64,000 nucleotides of DNA from Fistulifera solaris. Lineage: Eukaryota > Bacillariophyta > Bacillariophyceae > Naviculales > Stauroneidaceae. Below the pieces are notes generated by a model that was given only the letters and a program-made list of their open reading frames with translations, was not told the DNA's origin and made no database searches. Numbering within the stretch: the first letter of the stretch is position 1; each line of letters begins with the position of its first letter. Location of the stretch: the NCBI GenBank assembly GCA_030295235.1, contig AP026155.1:124001-188000 (forward strand), written 5' to 3'. Both the position numbers and the translations under genes were made by a program. Positions 1-12,800 of this stretch are shown here, in pieces.

Positions 1-65
1 AACGAAACGCTGGAAACGTTCGATCGCTTGGATACAAAAAAAAGAAGAAAGGGAAAAACAACACA

Positions 66-3058
66 ATGTGGAGAATCACATGGCTTTTATTAGCGCCTGT
101 TTTACTAGGCTACCAAGCCGAAGCACGTGCGATTTTGGGAATTGATTTGGGTAGTGTCTATATGAAAGTTGCCTTGGTGCAATCGGGAAGTCCGCTCGAA
201 ATTGTTACCAATCTACATTCGAAGCGAAAAACGGAACAAATGATTCTCTTTGATGGAAAAGATCAGCAACGATTTTATGGAGCCGATGCCGATGCCTTGT
301 TAGCGCGGAAAGCCGCAAGTACACCCACCAGTATGAGTGTCATGTTGGGACGGGAAGAACAACATCCGGCCGTCAAAGTATGTTTCATTCAACTATTTCA
401 TAGTTTTGGTTGCGTCCAATTCTTCCCGTTCTTACGTTCTTTCTCATAACCTTCCTCCTTCTTTTCTTCCGTTAGGTCCTCGCGGAACGATATTTCCCCG
501 TCACTCCCTATTACAACGAAACGCGTTGGGGTTTGTCCGTACAACTCGGCAAGAAAGAGACGGATCCGATCTACACACCCGAAGAATTAGTGGCCATGGT
601 ATTGCAACATGCGGTAGACATTAGTACCGCGTACGCGGCCGAACAGGGTCACGCCAGTATGTTGCCTCCGAAAGATATTGTCATTACCGTTCCATCCTTT
701 GCCACGCAACGAGAGCGTATGGCATTGTTGGATGCCGCGGCGTTGGTGGATTTGAATGTCTTACTCTTAATTGATGACAATACGGCGGCCGCACTGCAGT
801 ACAGTATGGACAAGACGTTCGCGGATGCGACCAATGAGCATTCGGAAGATCAGTGGATTCTGTTTTATAATGTTGGAGCGACTTCGGTGCAAGCCACACT
901 GGTGCACTTTTACTCGTATTTGCAGCCACAAAAGTACGGAAAGCCAAAACGTGTACCCACCGCCGAAGTAGTCGCCAAAGCGTGGGATGCCACCGCCGGT
1001 GGCTTGGCCTTGGATCATGTATTGGTAGAACATTTGGCAAACGCCTTTGAACAACAAAATCCGCAAATGAAGGGTTTGCGTGAGAATGTCCGGGCCATGA
1101 CCAAGTTGCGCATTCAAGCCAATAAGATCAAGCACGTATTGAGCGCCAATGCGGATATTCCCATCACTTTGGACGCCTTGCACAATGATGCCCCGTTGCA
1201 GCAACACATGACGCGTGCTGAATTGGAAAATCTTGCGGCTCCTTTGATTCAGCGAGCTGTGCAGCCAGCATTGGACTGTCTCCAGCGAGCCAATAAGACA
1301 ATTGCTGATTTGACGGCGGTGGAATTGATCGGTGGAGGTATGCGTGTTCCGGCCATCCAGAGTGGTTTGCAGGCGGCGTTAGGCTTGGAGGAACTTGGTT
1401 TGCATATGAACTCGGACGAAAGCATGGCCTTGGGAGCGGCGTTTGCGGGTGCTAATCATAGCACAGCGTTCCGTGTACGACACATTGGTTTGGTCGACGT
1501 GTGTCCCTTTGCTTATCAAGTTACTCTCAAGGATCTGAATCCTGATAAGAAGAGCGACGAGTGGAAGAAGCAGACCACTATGTTCAAGTCGTTTGGGAAA
1601 TTGGGCATCAAAAGACGATCACCTTCACACACGAGGCGGATTGCCTGTGCCAATTAGACTATTCCGAGGATGCGGAGCATGTTGGGTTGCTACCGGAAGG
1701 AACGGAGCGTTCGTTAGTCGAATACTCTATTACGGGCATTGCTGACTTTGCGACGAAAATGAAAGACAAGGGAGCTCCCAAGATTTCGCTGCAGTTTGAG
1801 CTGACCGCGTCGGGTATCGCGCACCTCGTCAAGGCGGAGGCGTCTGTGGAGGAAACGTACATGGCACAAGAAGAAATTGAAGTGGACGATGAAGAGGCTA
1901 CAACGGAAGAGGAAGCTGCCGAACCGGCCAAAGACAAGGCTGAAGACGATGCAGCAGATAAAGATGAAGCTTCGGCAAGTACTTCTGAGAATAAAGATGC
2001 TGACAGAGCGGACGAGACTGACAAGAAAACTGACGAAGAAAAGAGCAAAGAAAAGTCTAAGGACAAGAAACCCAAAGCAAAACCTAAGAAACGCATCACA
2101 GTAGAGAAGGTACGTTTTTATCATGGCAAAACTATCTACTCGCTGTGCTCACTGATTTGACTCACTCACTCAGTTGTTCGGTACCTTACACAAACCACCC
2201 GCCTTTGTTTCTAAGGAAAAAACGCGCATCATTAAAGAAACTCTGACCGTGACAGCGCGAAACAAGGGCAAAGTCCAGCCACTTTCTCCGGAACTTTTGG
2301 AAGCGTCGCGCGCCAAACTCGCGGCTCTGGCCGAAAAAGACAAGCTTCGCATTCTCCGAGAAGAAACTCGCAACAAATTAGAATCGTACATTTACAAAAT
2401 CAAAAACACCATTCAAGATGTGGAGGGGATCAAAGAGGTTGCAACAGAAGACCAACTGCAGGAGTGCATGGATTTGGCCTTGGCCGCACAAGAATGGATG
2501 GATGACGACGGATACGGTGCGGACATTGCTACGATGGAGAAAAAGTACACGACTCTTTCGGACCCATTCGAAAAAATCATGTTCCGATACAAAGAGAAAG
2601 AAGCTAGACCCGCGGCCGTGGCCGCCTTGCAAAAGCAGCTAACGGATATCGAGAAGCTTATGGAAAACTGGTCGACCAGCAAGCCACAGGTAACGGAGGC
2701 TGAACGGGCGGAAATCTTGGAAGAGGTAGAATTGGTCAAAAAGTGGTTGACAGAGAAGGAATCGGAACAAGCCGCCAGACAACCTCACGACGAGCCTGCC
2801 TTCACGAGCACGGATGTTCCCAAAATGATTCGAACGGCCGAAAAGAAGATTTTACTGCTCAGCAAGAAACCGAAACCGAAGCCACCAAAGAAAGAAAAGA
2901 ATGAAACGAAAGCGGAAAATGAAACCGCCACGGAAGGAGAAAGCTCCGAATCATCAGCCGATGGTTCGTCCGAACAACCGGCGGACGAGAAACCCTCGGA
3001 CGATGCTAATGAGGCGAAGGCTGACTCGACCGAGACAGATCCCAGTGATGAACTATAA
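66..3058 (+). CDS. HYOU1: ER-lumenal Hsp70-family chaperone, HYOU1/GRP170-like (3 exons, one frameshift)
   Basis: This is a large Hsp70-type chaperone of the ER lumen; the family (HYOU1/GRP170/Lhs1) acts as nucleotide exchange factor for BiP and as a holdase. Residues 1-22 look like a signal peptide. The ATPase motifs follow in order: IDLGSVYMKVAL near residue 25, IDDNTAAALQY near 200, and ELIGGGMRVPAI near 386 followed by NSDESMALGAAF. A Glu/Lys-rich acidic segment (about residues 575-645) and a GRP170-like C-terminal domain follow. The protein ends in SDEL, an ER-retrieval signal. GT-AG introns lie at 378-475 and 2110-2173, both phase 0. The frame breaks at the A run 1610-1613; one extra A restores FGKLGIKKTITF. 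About 943 residues once repaired, close to the family length. The intron junctions and motif order are seen; the chaperone role is family knowledge. Confidence 0.9.
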
Positions 3059-4399
3059 TCAATAAATAATGCTTTTCAAGATTTTACATCTAATACGCCT
3101 TGTGGATGGAGTGGGAACGATTGTTTGAGACGTGTAGTAACCGACCAGTACCGGGCCGGTTAAGTCTTGTTTACAGGCCGCTGTGGTTAGTATCGGTTGG
3201 GAAGTTCGCGGGTCTCTATCATTGGGAAAGAAAAAACAGTCTCCGTTCCGTTATCGTAATACGAGATACTCCAAGGATGTTGTTCTGTACATATTTAGAG
3301 TATTCACTGTGACGTAGTGTCGCTATGACTATACCAGTAGGATTTACAAGACACAGAGTTTTCGTTGTACGTTGCAGTCTTTGTTTGTTCCGTTGAAAAA
3401 CAATATAGAAAATTCCCGAGAGCGTTACGTACCAAGTACCAAACCCGATTCCAACCAATCGGCCAAAGCAAAAATACCAACCACATCGAGAAACACTTTC
3501 CAATTTCTGTTGCAAGACGGCGTTTGCCATAAATTCATTCTTCTTTTCAACGTGTAAGTCAAGTTGAACAAATAAATCCATATCGAATGACAATCTGCCT
3601 CGGGATAGTGCTGCAACGATGTTATAAAAGTCACCTCATGCCATGGACGGCGGAGAGTTTTCTTGGTTTTCTGGGTGAGCCGTTGTGAATACCGTATAAA
3701 ATTTCGACACTATGGGATATACTGATACAGTGCTCCCATTCGTCTAAATGGAAAACGTCGCAACCGATGGAACCCTCCTATTTTGAATCGACCATGGTGG
3801 AAAGAATGGCTTTTGACCACACAATCCGGCCTTTTCATCCCATTGAATCAATCAAAAATATGCGTGATGAAAAGAGATGAATGCTGGACGCTTTTATTAT
3901 CGCAGTTTGTCATGTTTATGTCATGCTTTTGTCTTTTCTGTACCCGTGACTTACATCGATCCTATTTTCCTTTTTCTTGTCTATTCAATTACTTTCCTTC
4001 CGTTTGCCTCTCTCTTCTGTTTGAAATATATGTGACATGCTATTTTACAAAATTGGTGGCTTATTCTGTTTCCATGGATCCTGTTATCCCACTTTCCATC
4101 ATGTGTGAATGTTTTCACGCCGGCGCCGTGGGTGCGGTTTTGAATTTCTACGTGACGGCTGGTACATTTTCTACAACACAACAATGCTCGGATGATTTTT
4201 GGACGTGAAATTATTTTTCGCAACCGATACTCCTTTGCTCGAAAACATTATCACAATTCCCCATCTTTCGTTTTCCTTCAATTCATTTCCATCCATAACC
4301 ATCGATCGATATCCATCAATCACATTACAACCAAACGATCCCTGCCCATTTCTCTCCCATAATCTCGGAAAACGCTGCTGGCAATCTTTCAAACAAAAC
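3059..4399. other. Intergenic stretch between the chaperone gene and the next plus-strand gene
   Basis: About 1.3 kb with only short, unconvincing open frames on both strands and no recognisable domain, RNA gene or repeat. The last 200 bases are rich in CCATC/TTTC and probably form the 5' leader of the downstream gene. Confidence 0.5.
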
Positions 4400-6590
4400 A
4401 TGCAGACAAATAAGCAATCTACCACCACTTGTCGTCCTCCGAGCTTTTCACTAGCTGCTCCACCCGGATTCGTCACATCCATGGTTCCTCCTTGTTTACC
4501 AACAGATCCTCTACAATCGATAGAGGCCTCTAATCGGACGGCGCGCGGGTCACCGGAAAAACCCATAAGAAATCTCAGTGAGGCCTTTGAGGCATTGTAT
4601 AGTGACGACTCGACGGCGGCTTCCAAGAGTATGGTTTCTCCGACCGGAGTCACCGATTTGGAGCAGACTGCTGTAACTGAAAAAGACACGCCTTTCATGT
4701 TTCGGCTTCATCCCGATTTACAGCGTGAATTGACGGAACATCATTTACAGAGAGTCTCTATTTACAGTCTGGTGCACGATATCAATAAGGAAGCCGCCGC
4801 GATGTATGCGCAGGATCCTTTGTATAGCAAAAGAATCCTTCGTCCTCAGAAGACGCACGAGGTGTTGATTCTCCTCTTATACAATTCGTCAACGGCAACA
4901 CATTGGAAGGAAAAAATGATCGAGATACCCATAATCCTAGAATTGCCATTATTGACGAAGAGCAATGGCTGCTTTCCGCAATATCACAACGTTCTCCCGA
5001 GGAAATAGCCACCTTAAGTGTCTCACAGTACCCTCCTACCTTTTTACAAGCCATGGGGGAGAGAGAATACGAAAATTCCCTTCCAGCTACCCGAACACAA
5101 CTTTGGAAACCGAGTCGGTCTTGGTGGGAAGCCAAATCGGGCAAAAATCCTTGGATTGAACCCATTAGTCACAACAAGAGGTGGCGGTACGTTACAGCAG
5201 TTGTGTTTGAGCAACAACGTCGACTCTTTTTCTCACTATTTACCGCAGATATTTATGGCCGCTGATTCATTACCACAAATTTCTGGCCAAGTGCATCAAA
5301 AAGCTGAGGCGAAACGGTATTGATGTAAGACAGGCAACATCTCCGGTGGCGGTCTTTTTACGGGAGGAAGTCTGCGCCATTTCGGATCACCTGGCAGCGG
5401 TTTCTTTGTTTGGTTCCGAAGAATGGATGGCCTGTCTCGTTCATTTCACGGGCTGGATTAATACATCGGAAGAGGTGGAATACCAATATCGAGAACTAGT
5501 CTCGAAGATGCAACTTCGTTCGATCGAGGAACCAGGGGACATCAAAAGTCCACTGCTTCGCAGCCAAATTGAGGATCATTTTTGCGAGCCATCATTGCGC
5601 ATAGAGAGCAAATACGTGAGTCTTCTTTTGTACCGGAGAAGCCGACGAATGGCACGGAAAGCGCGATCGAGCAAACAGTAGGGGACTCGGCAGTGCCCCC
5701 ATCGCTACCTCGGGGATCGAGCGGCTCCATTCCTACACATATTCATGGCGTCCGACGTCCCCGCTATTACACGTGGTGGAATGGGAGCAAATGGGAGCAG
5801 ACGCAAACCATGCCAACACCCGACAACTCGTCGGTCCACTCGGCGTTGTCGAGTGATAGTTTCGTGCACAATGGCAATTCAACGCAAATGTACGGAATCT
5901 ATCCCACGCACCCTTACGCCTACTGTCCTCCACCACACGGGTCGGAGTCGCAATGGTCCGATGGAACGGACCCGATGGCGTATCCACCGCCCATTGAGGG
6001 CTATTATCCTGTTTACGGACCTGGCTACTATCATCCACACTATTTAGCCGCCGCACCCCTGACGGAGGAGCCTCCCCATTCGCCGGATCAGAGCGATTCC
6101 GCGTCTACACCAGAAGAAACAGTGCTGTATGCTTCGCCCTATTGGGCGCACCTGGATCAAGCCACGCTTTCTATGGGACTGGCGACTCCAGGAAAAGCAT
6201 CTCCTGCGACACCGCGGCGCAAGAATGAAAGTTTCGAAAAACGAGCTGTCCCAGTCCAAGGACCACTCATCCGACAGCACTATTATGCTTATGCACCAGT
6301 AAGTTATCGTCATGACGATTTTCATTTCATTCTGCCAAGCCTTAACTAACAGTGTCGCTTCTTTCCAGTATGCTCCACCCAACGCCTACGGACCGCCCTC
6401 TCCTGCCACCCAGTTCATGATGACGCCACAAGCGAGCTTTGCTTATAAATATGGTTATGGTACGCCACACCGGCTTCGCTCCACGCCTCGTCGTAAGGGA
6501 AAATCAAACACGTCACCGAGAGTTGCGTCTCCCTCTGCGGTTCCCACTCCAGAGAACGTAAAGGCTGGGTCTGAATCGGAAACTATATGA
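4400..6590 (+). CDS. Unknown protein with a Tyr/Pro-rich low-complexity C-terminus (3 exons, two frameshifts)
   Basis: I do not recognise the family. The N-terminal half is well ordered, with a helical stretch SLVHDINKEAAAMYAQDPLY. A central alpha-helical segment contains KFLAKCIKKLRRNGIDV and WMACLVHFTGWINTSEEVEY. The C-terminal third is rich in Tyr, Pro, Gly and Ser (repeated YAP, YGP and PYW patches), suggesting a disordered RNA- or polymer-binding region. Introns are inferred at 5187-5248 (62 bp, restoring RWRYLWPLIHYH) and 6299-6368. Frame breaks lie between about 4830 and 4858 and in the T run 5579-5583 (one more T gives EDHFLRAIIAHREQ). The start at 4400 was chosen for its A-rich context, but the frame is open upstream to 4199, so the true start is uncertain. 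Confidence 0.6.
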
Positions 6591-6687
6591 TGATTTCCGA
6601 ATAGAATAGGATTGATAGTAATTTTTGAAATAGAGTTATAATAGTATTAAAGTGAAGGCTAACAATGTATACATTTCCGGATAACGC

Positions 6688-7867
6688 TTAGATAGCGGAC
6701 GGTAAACGTGGCTTTTTGTGATGATAACAGCAGTGTTGCCAATGGTGAATCGTTTCGTTGAGAGCGGGAACCAATGTCTCGTAGATGGATTCAATTGGCA
6801 AACAGACATGTTGGGCACGTGCCTTTTGTCGTTGTTCCAAGGTATCATGCCACAGATTTTGTACTCCCGTGTCGACGGCATGATAAAGAGTCCGGCCGCC
6901 CCGGTGAGCGATCCGTAAAAGCGAGGCACAAAGTAATGTTGCGGAAATATTTCGTACACGTGCGCACATTGGGGTAAAAGGGGATACTGACCAGCTGTGC
7001 ACCATGAGGACTGATCAATACATCGGTTTGTTGCATGGTCTGTACTTGCTGTTCGAACGACGCTCCATCGAAGGAATCGACCACTTGCACACGCGCGTGT
7101 AATTGCGATGCCAGTATTTCTTTCAAGGCCACGGCGTTGTACAAGTGCCGACCACTGGAAACTTCTCGATTTAAGATGGTTATGCGCGGTTGTGGCAATT
7201 TCGACAAGTGGCCGTGCGGGCCTTGACAACCAGCCATGGCGGGCCATTCGGGATGACGTTCGCGGATGGTCTGTTGCAGGTAGGCGAAATCACCCGGACT
7301 ACGAACCTGATAGCCACCGGTATAGTCTGCAGCATCGAAGGAGTAATTCACCAAAGGATATACAATCGAATGTCCCTCTCGTGTGTCAACAAACTCGACA
7401 CGAAAGACTTGTTGGAGCGTCTGCAAAAAGCCTGTGACAAATGGAGATGTATCTTTGACTGGAGGCCAGAGAAAGTAATGTTGTTTCTCAGGATTCCGTA
7501 ACCACCACGAGAAACATCGATAAATTTGTTGCATAATGTGCGGTAAATGCTTGGCATCTTTGGAATGTCGCAAAAATCGGCATGTCGCATCCGTAACATT
7601 CTCATCATGCCAGTGCTCTAGACCGGGTCCTTGTACGAAATTGGGGACGGGAGATGCTCGGGGAAAGTGAAATTCTTCTATTTGGGGTTTGCGGTTGCTT
7701 TGCTGGCAAATTGATTCTTTATCTTCGTTTTGAGAAAGGGAAACGCGTTTGTTGGGATTTTGTGGGCGGCTGAGCCAATACATGGTTATTATCACAAAAG
7801 CCACCGAAACGATGGACAGCTTCCGTTTCAGCGGCATGCTATGGAGATTGGAGTTGTTTCTTGGCAT
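6688..7867 (-). CDS. Golgi glycosyltransferase, GT61/DUF563-like (two frameshifts)
   Basis: Predicted type II membrane protein with a signal anchor near residues 19-34 (LSIVSVAFVIITMYWL) after a basic N-terminus. The C-terminal half has the GT61-type pattern: ITILNREVSSGRHLYN, then VVDSFDGASFEQQVQTM, then DVLISPHGAQLVSI, the region where family members bind the nucleotide sugar. After that the frame breaks at the G run 6980-6983 (one more base gives SIPLLPQCAHVYEIFP) and again around 6886-6900 (leading to LYHAVDTGVQNLW). The repaired protein is about 390 residues. GT61 enzymes transfer xylose, arabinose or GlcNAc to glycans; the donor and acceptor here cannot be told from sequence. An alternative in-frame ATG lies at 7837. 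Confidence 0.7.
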
Positions 7868-8304
7868 ACTCTGACCTTTTGTTGTATTTTATTTGACGCT
7901 ATCAACTTGCTTTCATCTTCCAGAGCTTGCCAAAGGATGCACTCAATGATTTGTTCGGAAAATATAGAAGTGCGCATATAGCGATCCCGATGACTTTATT
8001 GCCTGATGGGATGACCCTTTTTATATTGAGGACATGATTTCCTCAACTGAGGACATGATACCATTGCGATATAGTCGTGACTAAATGCTGATAAGTATGT
8101 GTCAAGGTGTATGCGACCTTTTTCCACGACTGCAGTTCAGTCATGAATTGCAGCATTCAACGCGATCGATATATCCGATGTCTCGCATTATATTTATTCT
8201 TTACAATGAACATGATAAAATCAGTAAGAATGCTATGAAGTATTGCTAATGATAGTATCAAAGGTCGCATGGATGAGGGCGGTTTGTGGCGATACGGACG
8301 GCTG
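7868..8304. other. Intergenic stretch upstream of the glycosyltransferase
   Basis: No gene seen. It contains a short direct repeat TGAGGACATGAT (two copies near 8029-8061) and one copy of the dispersed palindrome described separately. Confidence 0.5.
8124..8145 (-). repeat. Dispersed palindromic element, copy 1
   Basis: On the minus strand this reads TCATGACTGAACTGCAGTCG followed by TGG. Downstream on the same strand comes AAAAAGG and then TACACCTTGACA, matching the arrangement in other copies. It lies about 257 bp upstream of the glycosyltransferase start. Confidence 0.7.
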
Positions 8305-8422
8305 CACAAATTTTCTGTGGACTTGAATTTACCACTTTTTCAGATTTTCTGGGAACGTGGAAACACCAACCACCCAGATTTTCTGTATAGGTGAAAATAC
8401 CACTCACCCAGATTTTCTGGGC
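8305..8422 (-). repeat. 34-bp tandem repeat cluster A (four units)
   Basis: Four units with the core CAGATTTTCTG start at 8307, 8341, 8375 and 8409, an exact 34-bp period. On the minus strand the core reads CCAGAAAATCTGG, whose arms CCAGA and TCTGG are inverted around AAA. The same unit recurs in opposite orientation at 19289-19490. No coding potential. Confidence 0.85.
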
Positions 8423-8569
8423 ATCTCCATGACCCGACGCTATCGTATCCAATAATTCATTACAGGTACCTGCCCTACCTTATTATTTGTTACACAATAA
8501 TTCACTAATAAGAGACAGCTATCATCACGGCAAAAGACAGCAGAAAGACGTTCTTGTAAACGCGATAAC

Positions 8570-9560
8570 AGACGGCACGTGTCGCCACCCAAGAAGTAGA
8601 CTGGTGACTTGCAAACTATTTCGTGCCTTCTTTCTACACAATCCAAATAATTGCTATGCCGCGATTAGCACCGAAGGTACACACAGCAATATCGTAACGC
8701 TTTCCCGCCATAGACCTCCGGGTCATTGACATCAAGGCACCGGATTCCGAACGCGCTCTGTTAACGCTTTCAACAGATCCTGCGGCTTTTGGGCCTTTGT
8801 CATGATAACATCCACTTGCATATGAATCGATCGAGAAATGAGCACGAAACCAAGGATTTGTCGTTCCCAACGACACTGAAAATCTTCGACCGCGCACTCA
8901 AAGCTGCAGAGTTGGGGCCGGACTTGCGCGCTTCTCAGCTCTGTTGGCAAAGGATAGATAAGACCATCATTCACGCAAGGATCCGCGACGTGCATCAATG
9001 CGCCATCAACGACATTACCCATATCTGTTATACGGATCGGTGTCTTTCGCGCCGTCGCGCTTGAAAAAAGCGACAACCTCAAGACTCTGTCCTTCTTTTC
9101 CTTCCCAGGCAATTTGTTGGCAAAGGCGATTCGGACCTCCCGACTTCAAACCCAATCACTCCAAGTAAAGAAACCTGTGCCAATGGGGATTCGATTGCGA
9201 AACTGCAAGCAAGCAATTTAGGATTGAATAGATTATTGGGCATCGATCCGACCACAATTTTCGTCTCCATATCAAAAAGTTCCGATGGTTTCCGTCGCAT
9301 CGGCTGCTACGTTGCCGACGACGTCCTCTTTGGCATGCAACTGGAATTTCCCTCTCGTTCCAAAGCAGCCGTCTCTGATCAAGGACAATATATGTTTCGC
9401 CTAGCTCGCTTCTCATCAAGAAGCTGTCCGAGTAGGTTTTTGTAGGCAAGCATTTCAAACTGCCACTTTTCCTTTCGCCCTAGTAGCTTGGAGCTAAAGT
9501 CATAGGGCTCGCTCACGTTACGAATCACTACAAAAGAATTGTTCCATTAACATCTGGAAA
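8570..9560 (-). pseudogene. Decayed tandem copy of the 3' part of the large surface-protein gene
   Basis: The stretch aligns by eye, in order and on the same strand, with about 9945-11030 of the intact surface-protein gene. Examples are 8620-8690 with 9980-10050, 8770-8900 with 10150-10280 (both containing CAACCAAGGATTTG or a near match), 9085-9380 with 10510-10850 and 9400-9540 with 10890-11045. The frame is broken by many stops and length changes, and similarity is uneven, so this is old decay and not the single-base indels seen elsewhere. It preserves the part encoding the last two surface repeats. It is most likely a partial tandem duplication that was never or is no longer functional. 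Confidence 0.7.
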
Positions 9561-9807
9561 CGAACATGGAGGCATGATGGGTAATTTGAGGAAAAACCCG
9601 CTCATCAGGCTTTCTGCATTCCACCAGACGCATGGTACGCATGTTTTTACTTATTGACGCACAAAAATATAATCTATGAATTTATTCATTGGAGATGAAA
9701 AAATACTTCTGGAAAAGTAATTCGACAGTTTAGAGTGTCTATGGCTTATTCTTTTCAATTTACGTGAATTGTAGTTTGTATCTCATTGGTTACGCTCTTT
9801 TTGTTGA

Positions 9808-12800
9808 TTAGAAATAGAATGCTAAAATCATCGCAAAACCGGCCAAGAGAGACATTCCTCGAACCGCGCAAACACCCGAGTTGGCCTGAAGAGCACGAAT
9901 TCTTCGTCCTGGGCTTGGCGCGGGGACCGAGGTCGATGCTGCATCACCCTCCAGTGGGTAAACCGGATAACCATATCCAAACATTTTCGTGCTGTCTTCA
10001 TACACCATCAATACAAATTCGTCATCGGATTCCGAGCAGCATGTGGACACAACAATATCATAAGTTTCTCCCGCTACAGACGGCCAGGTGAGTGACCTAG
10101 GGGAGTAAGATTCAGAACGTGCCCCTTCAATGCATTCGACGGATCCGCAAGCTCCTTTGACGACTGTTACGGAAACATCCACCAATTGATTCATTGTCGA
10201 CTGTGAAATGAAAGTAGAAGCAACCAAGGATTTGCCGTTTCCAACGACGCTGAACACCTTCGACCGTGCGCCAGAAACGACGTAATGTCCTTCGTACTCA
10301 CAGATGGTTTCGTTATCATCGGTTCCGTTACCAGATGTTAAATATGACCAACCGTTTAAAGATCCGACGTGCATCAGTCCGTCCTTTGTTACATTACCGA
10401 GAGCTTTCACGTCGTTGCACGGATTGCCGGAATTGGAACTTTTACTGAATCGCACAGCAAAGTCACCGACTGCATTCATGTCACAGCAACCGTGAACGAC
10501 AAGGTAGAGACTTTGTCCTTCTCTTCCTTCCCAAGTCACTTGTCGGTAGTCATGTCTTCCATGACATTCAATGCCACCCGAATCATCGGCTTGGAAAGAG
10601 ACAACTGAGCCTCGAACCCAAAACCGGACACACGAGCAGTAAAGAAGCCTGCGCCTGTGTCAAGTTTGTACACGGCAGCTGGAGAATCGATTGGAGCGTT
10701 GCAAACGGGCGATCCAGGATAGAAGAGTCCAGCTGAATTCGATCCCACCACAAGTTTCGTCTCATTGCCAACGGATTCGATCGTTTCGGTCGCGTCTGCT
10801 GTTACGTTTCCAGCAACAACTTTCTTGGCATGCAAGTTGAATGTCCCTCCGTTTCCTCCGGCACTGCAGCAGTCTCCGATTAGAATGGTGTACGTTTCAC
10901 CTGGTTCGGTTCCCACCAAGAAGCTGCCTGTATAGGCGCTCGTGGGCAAGCATTCCAAATTATCGCAACCGCCCTTAACAACAGTCGCCTGGGGGCTAAA
11001 ATTGTAAGCTTCACTCACGCTGAACATATATGCACTTCCATCACCAGTTAGAGTAAAGGTTGCGGCACGGGTTACCACAGAAGAATATCCATATTCTTGA
11101 TTACATGAAGTGGGGAGTGAAAACAAAGGAGCAGAGACTGTACTACCCTCAAACATGGCGCCCTCGTCTGGAATAGTTCCCAAGTCAACCGCGCTTTTAT
11201 TTTCGCATATCTGCGTCGTTTCTAAAGGCTTCACGTCAACTTGAAAGTCTCCAGTTGAGTACCAGTCATAGCTATTGCCAATCAGAACGTGGTAGGTGAC
11301 TCCAGTTTCGGCATTCCAGACGGAAGCGGGAATCATGGGTTCAATTTCATAGCTGCTTGCTCCAGTAAGGCAATCGCTGTTATCGCAATTTGTTAAAACC
11401 GTCACCTGAGGGTAGAAATTCGATTGATCAGGCTTGACCGTGACCATCATTGGTCCGTCAACCTCTGAAACGAACGAAAAGACACGAGCACGCGAAAAGG
11501 TCGAATAAAAATTGCAAAAGTTCAAATCTTTGTAAAACTCAGCAAATTCCATTGAAGCATTGACCGTTCGACCTGCACTCCCCACTGTTCCTAAATCAAC
11601 TGCATTTTCGCAAGGGGTTTTGCTGGAGATAGGTGTTAACTTCAAGTCGAAAGACTCCCGATTTTCTGGGTAATCGTTATAGACCGCCAAGTAATAGGTT
11701 TCACCGGCCACCGTATCAAGAGCAAGATAACTGTTGTAGTTGTCGCCCTGGACGCATTGTGGCGTCTCATCGCAGGAACTAACATTAAAAAGTGCCAACC
11801 TCACTTGTCCGATATACACATTTGGGTTCGAATGAACAGCGTAGGCTACATATGTATTTCCGTCACCCGTAATCTTGTAGATCACCGCCGGGCTATTGAT
11901 AGGGCCAGTCACCGCAATATTATAGGACGATGAGATCGATGACGTTTGTTGATCTGGCGACGAGACGGTATAGGTTTCTTCGTAATAAACCTCCGAGTGA
12001 CAGGCGAAAAGTTCCTTGTAGACTTTTCCTTTCGAAAGGTCGACGGGCGTTGAAAAGTTGCCGGAAGAGAGATCCGCCTCTGTAAAGTCTTCGCAAATAT
12101 CACCATACCTGGTAGTATTCACCGTCAACCGAAAGTCCGAAACATCGGAGGAGCAACACGAGTAGACAGAAATGAGATAGGTACTCCCGGCTTCCTCATT
12201 GTGGAAGGTAAGCACGTTGTTGCTGCTACGAGGTATGGATAAATAATCTTCTTTTGGGACTTCCGTCGGGACTTGGGTAGGATTGGGAACCATGTCGTCA
12301 TCGTCGGCTGTATTTGTAGAATCTTCCGCATACATTGGGGGATAGCCGTATCCGCCATTCATCGGAGCGGTACAGGTGTAATTGCTCTCGCAACTTCCTT
12401 GATACACCGTTACATAGGAATCGCCACCTTCCACAATTACCGAGACGGAAACGTCCGGCTCATCAACAGTGATTTTGTAGAGAACTGAAGCTGATTGCGA
12501 TTGGTAGTCACACTGCGGAAGATCCGTGACGAACACGCTGTTCTCGGGCCCGCCCAGTTTCTGCAATGAGCCTGTGGTGGAATTGACCATCCCGAGATCG
12601 ATGGGAACAACCGCGCTGTCACTGCTGCAAATCGGATTCGTCTCCACCGTTTCCAGTTGGAGAATAAAGTCGCTAGCGGACAAGCTCATGAAGGAATAGA
12701 CAACAATGGTGTACAATTGTCCCGCTTTTGAGTGCCAACGGGCGCCTTGGTAGTACTGACCGGCAACACAATTGCTGGCGATTGCAGGGTCGATGACCAC

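Noticed and set aside
1659-2099. Long Ser/Ala-rich frame on the minus strand
   Set aside because: Mirror of the Glu/Lys-rich coding region of the chaperone; composition alone explains it.
8305-8422. Regularly spaced repeats suggesting a CRISPR array
   Set aside because: Eukaryotic nuclear context, no cas genes, and the whole 34-bp unit is a tandem repeat without unique spacers.
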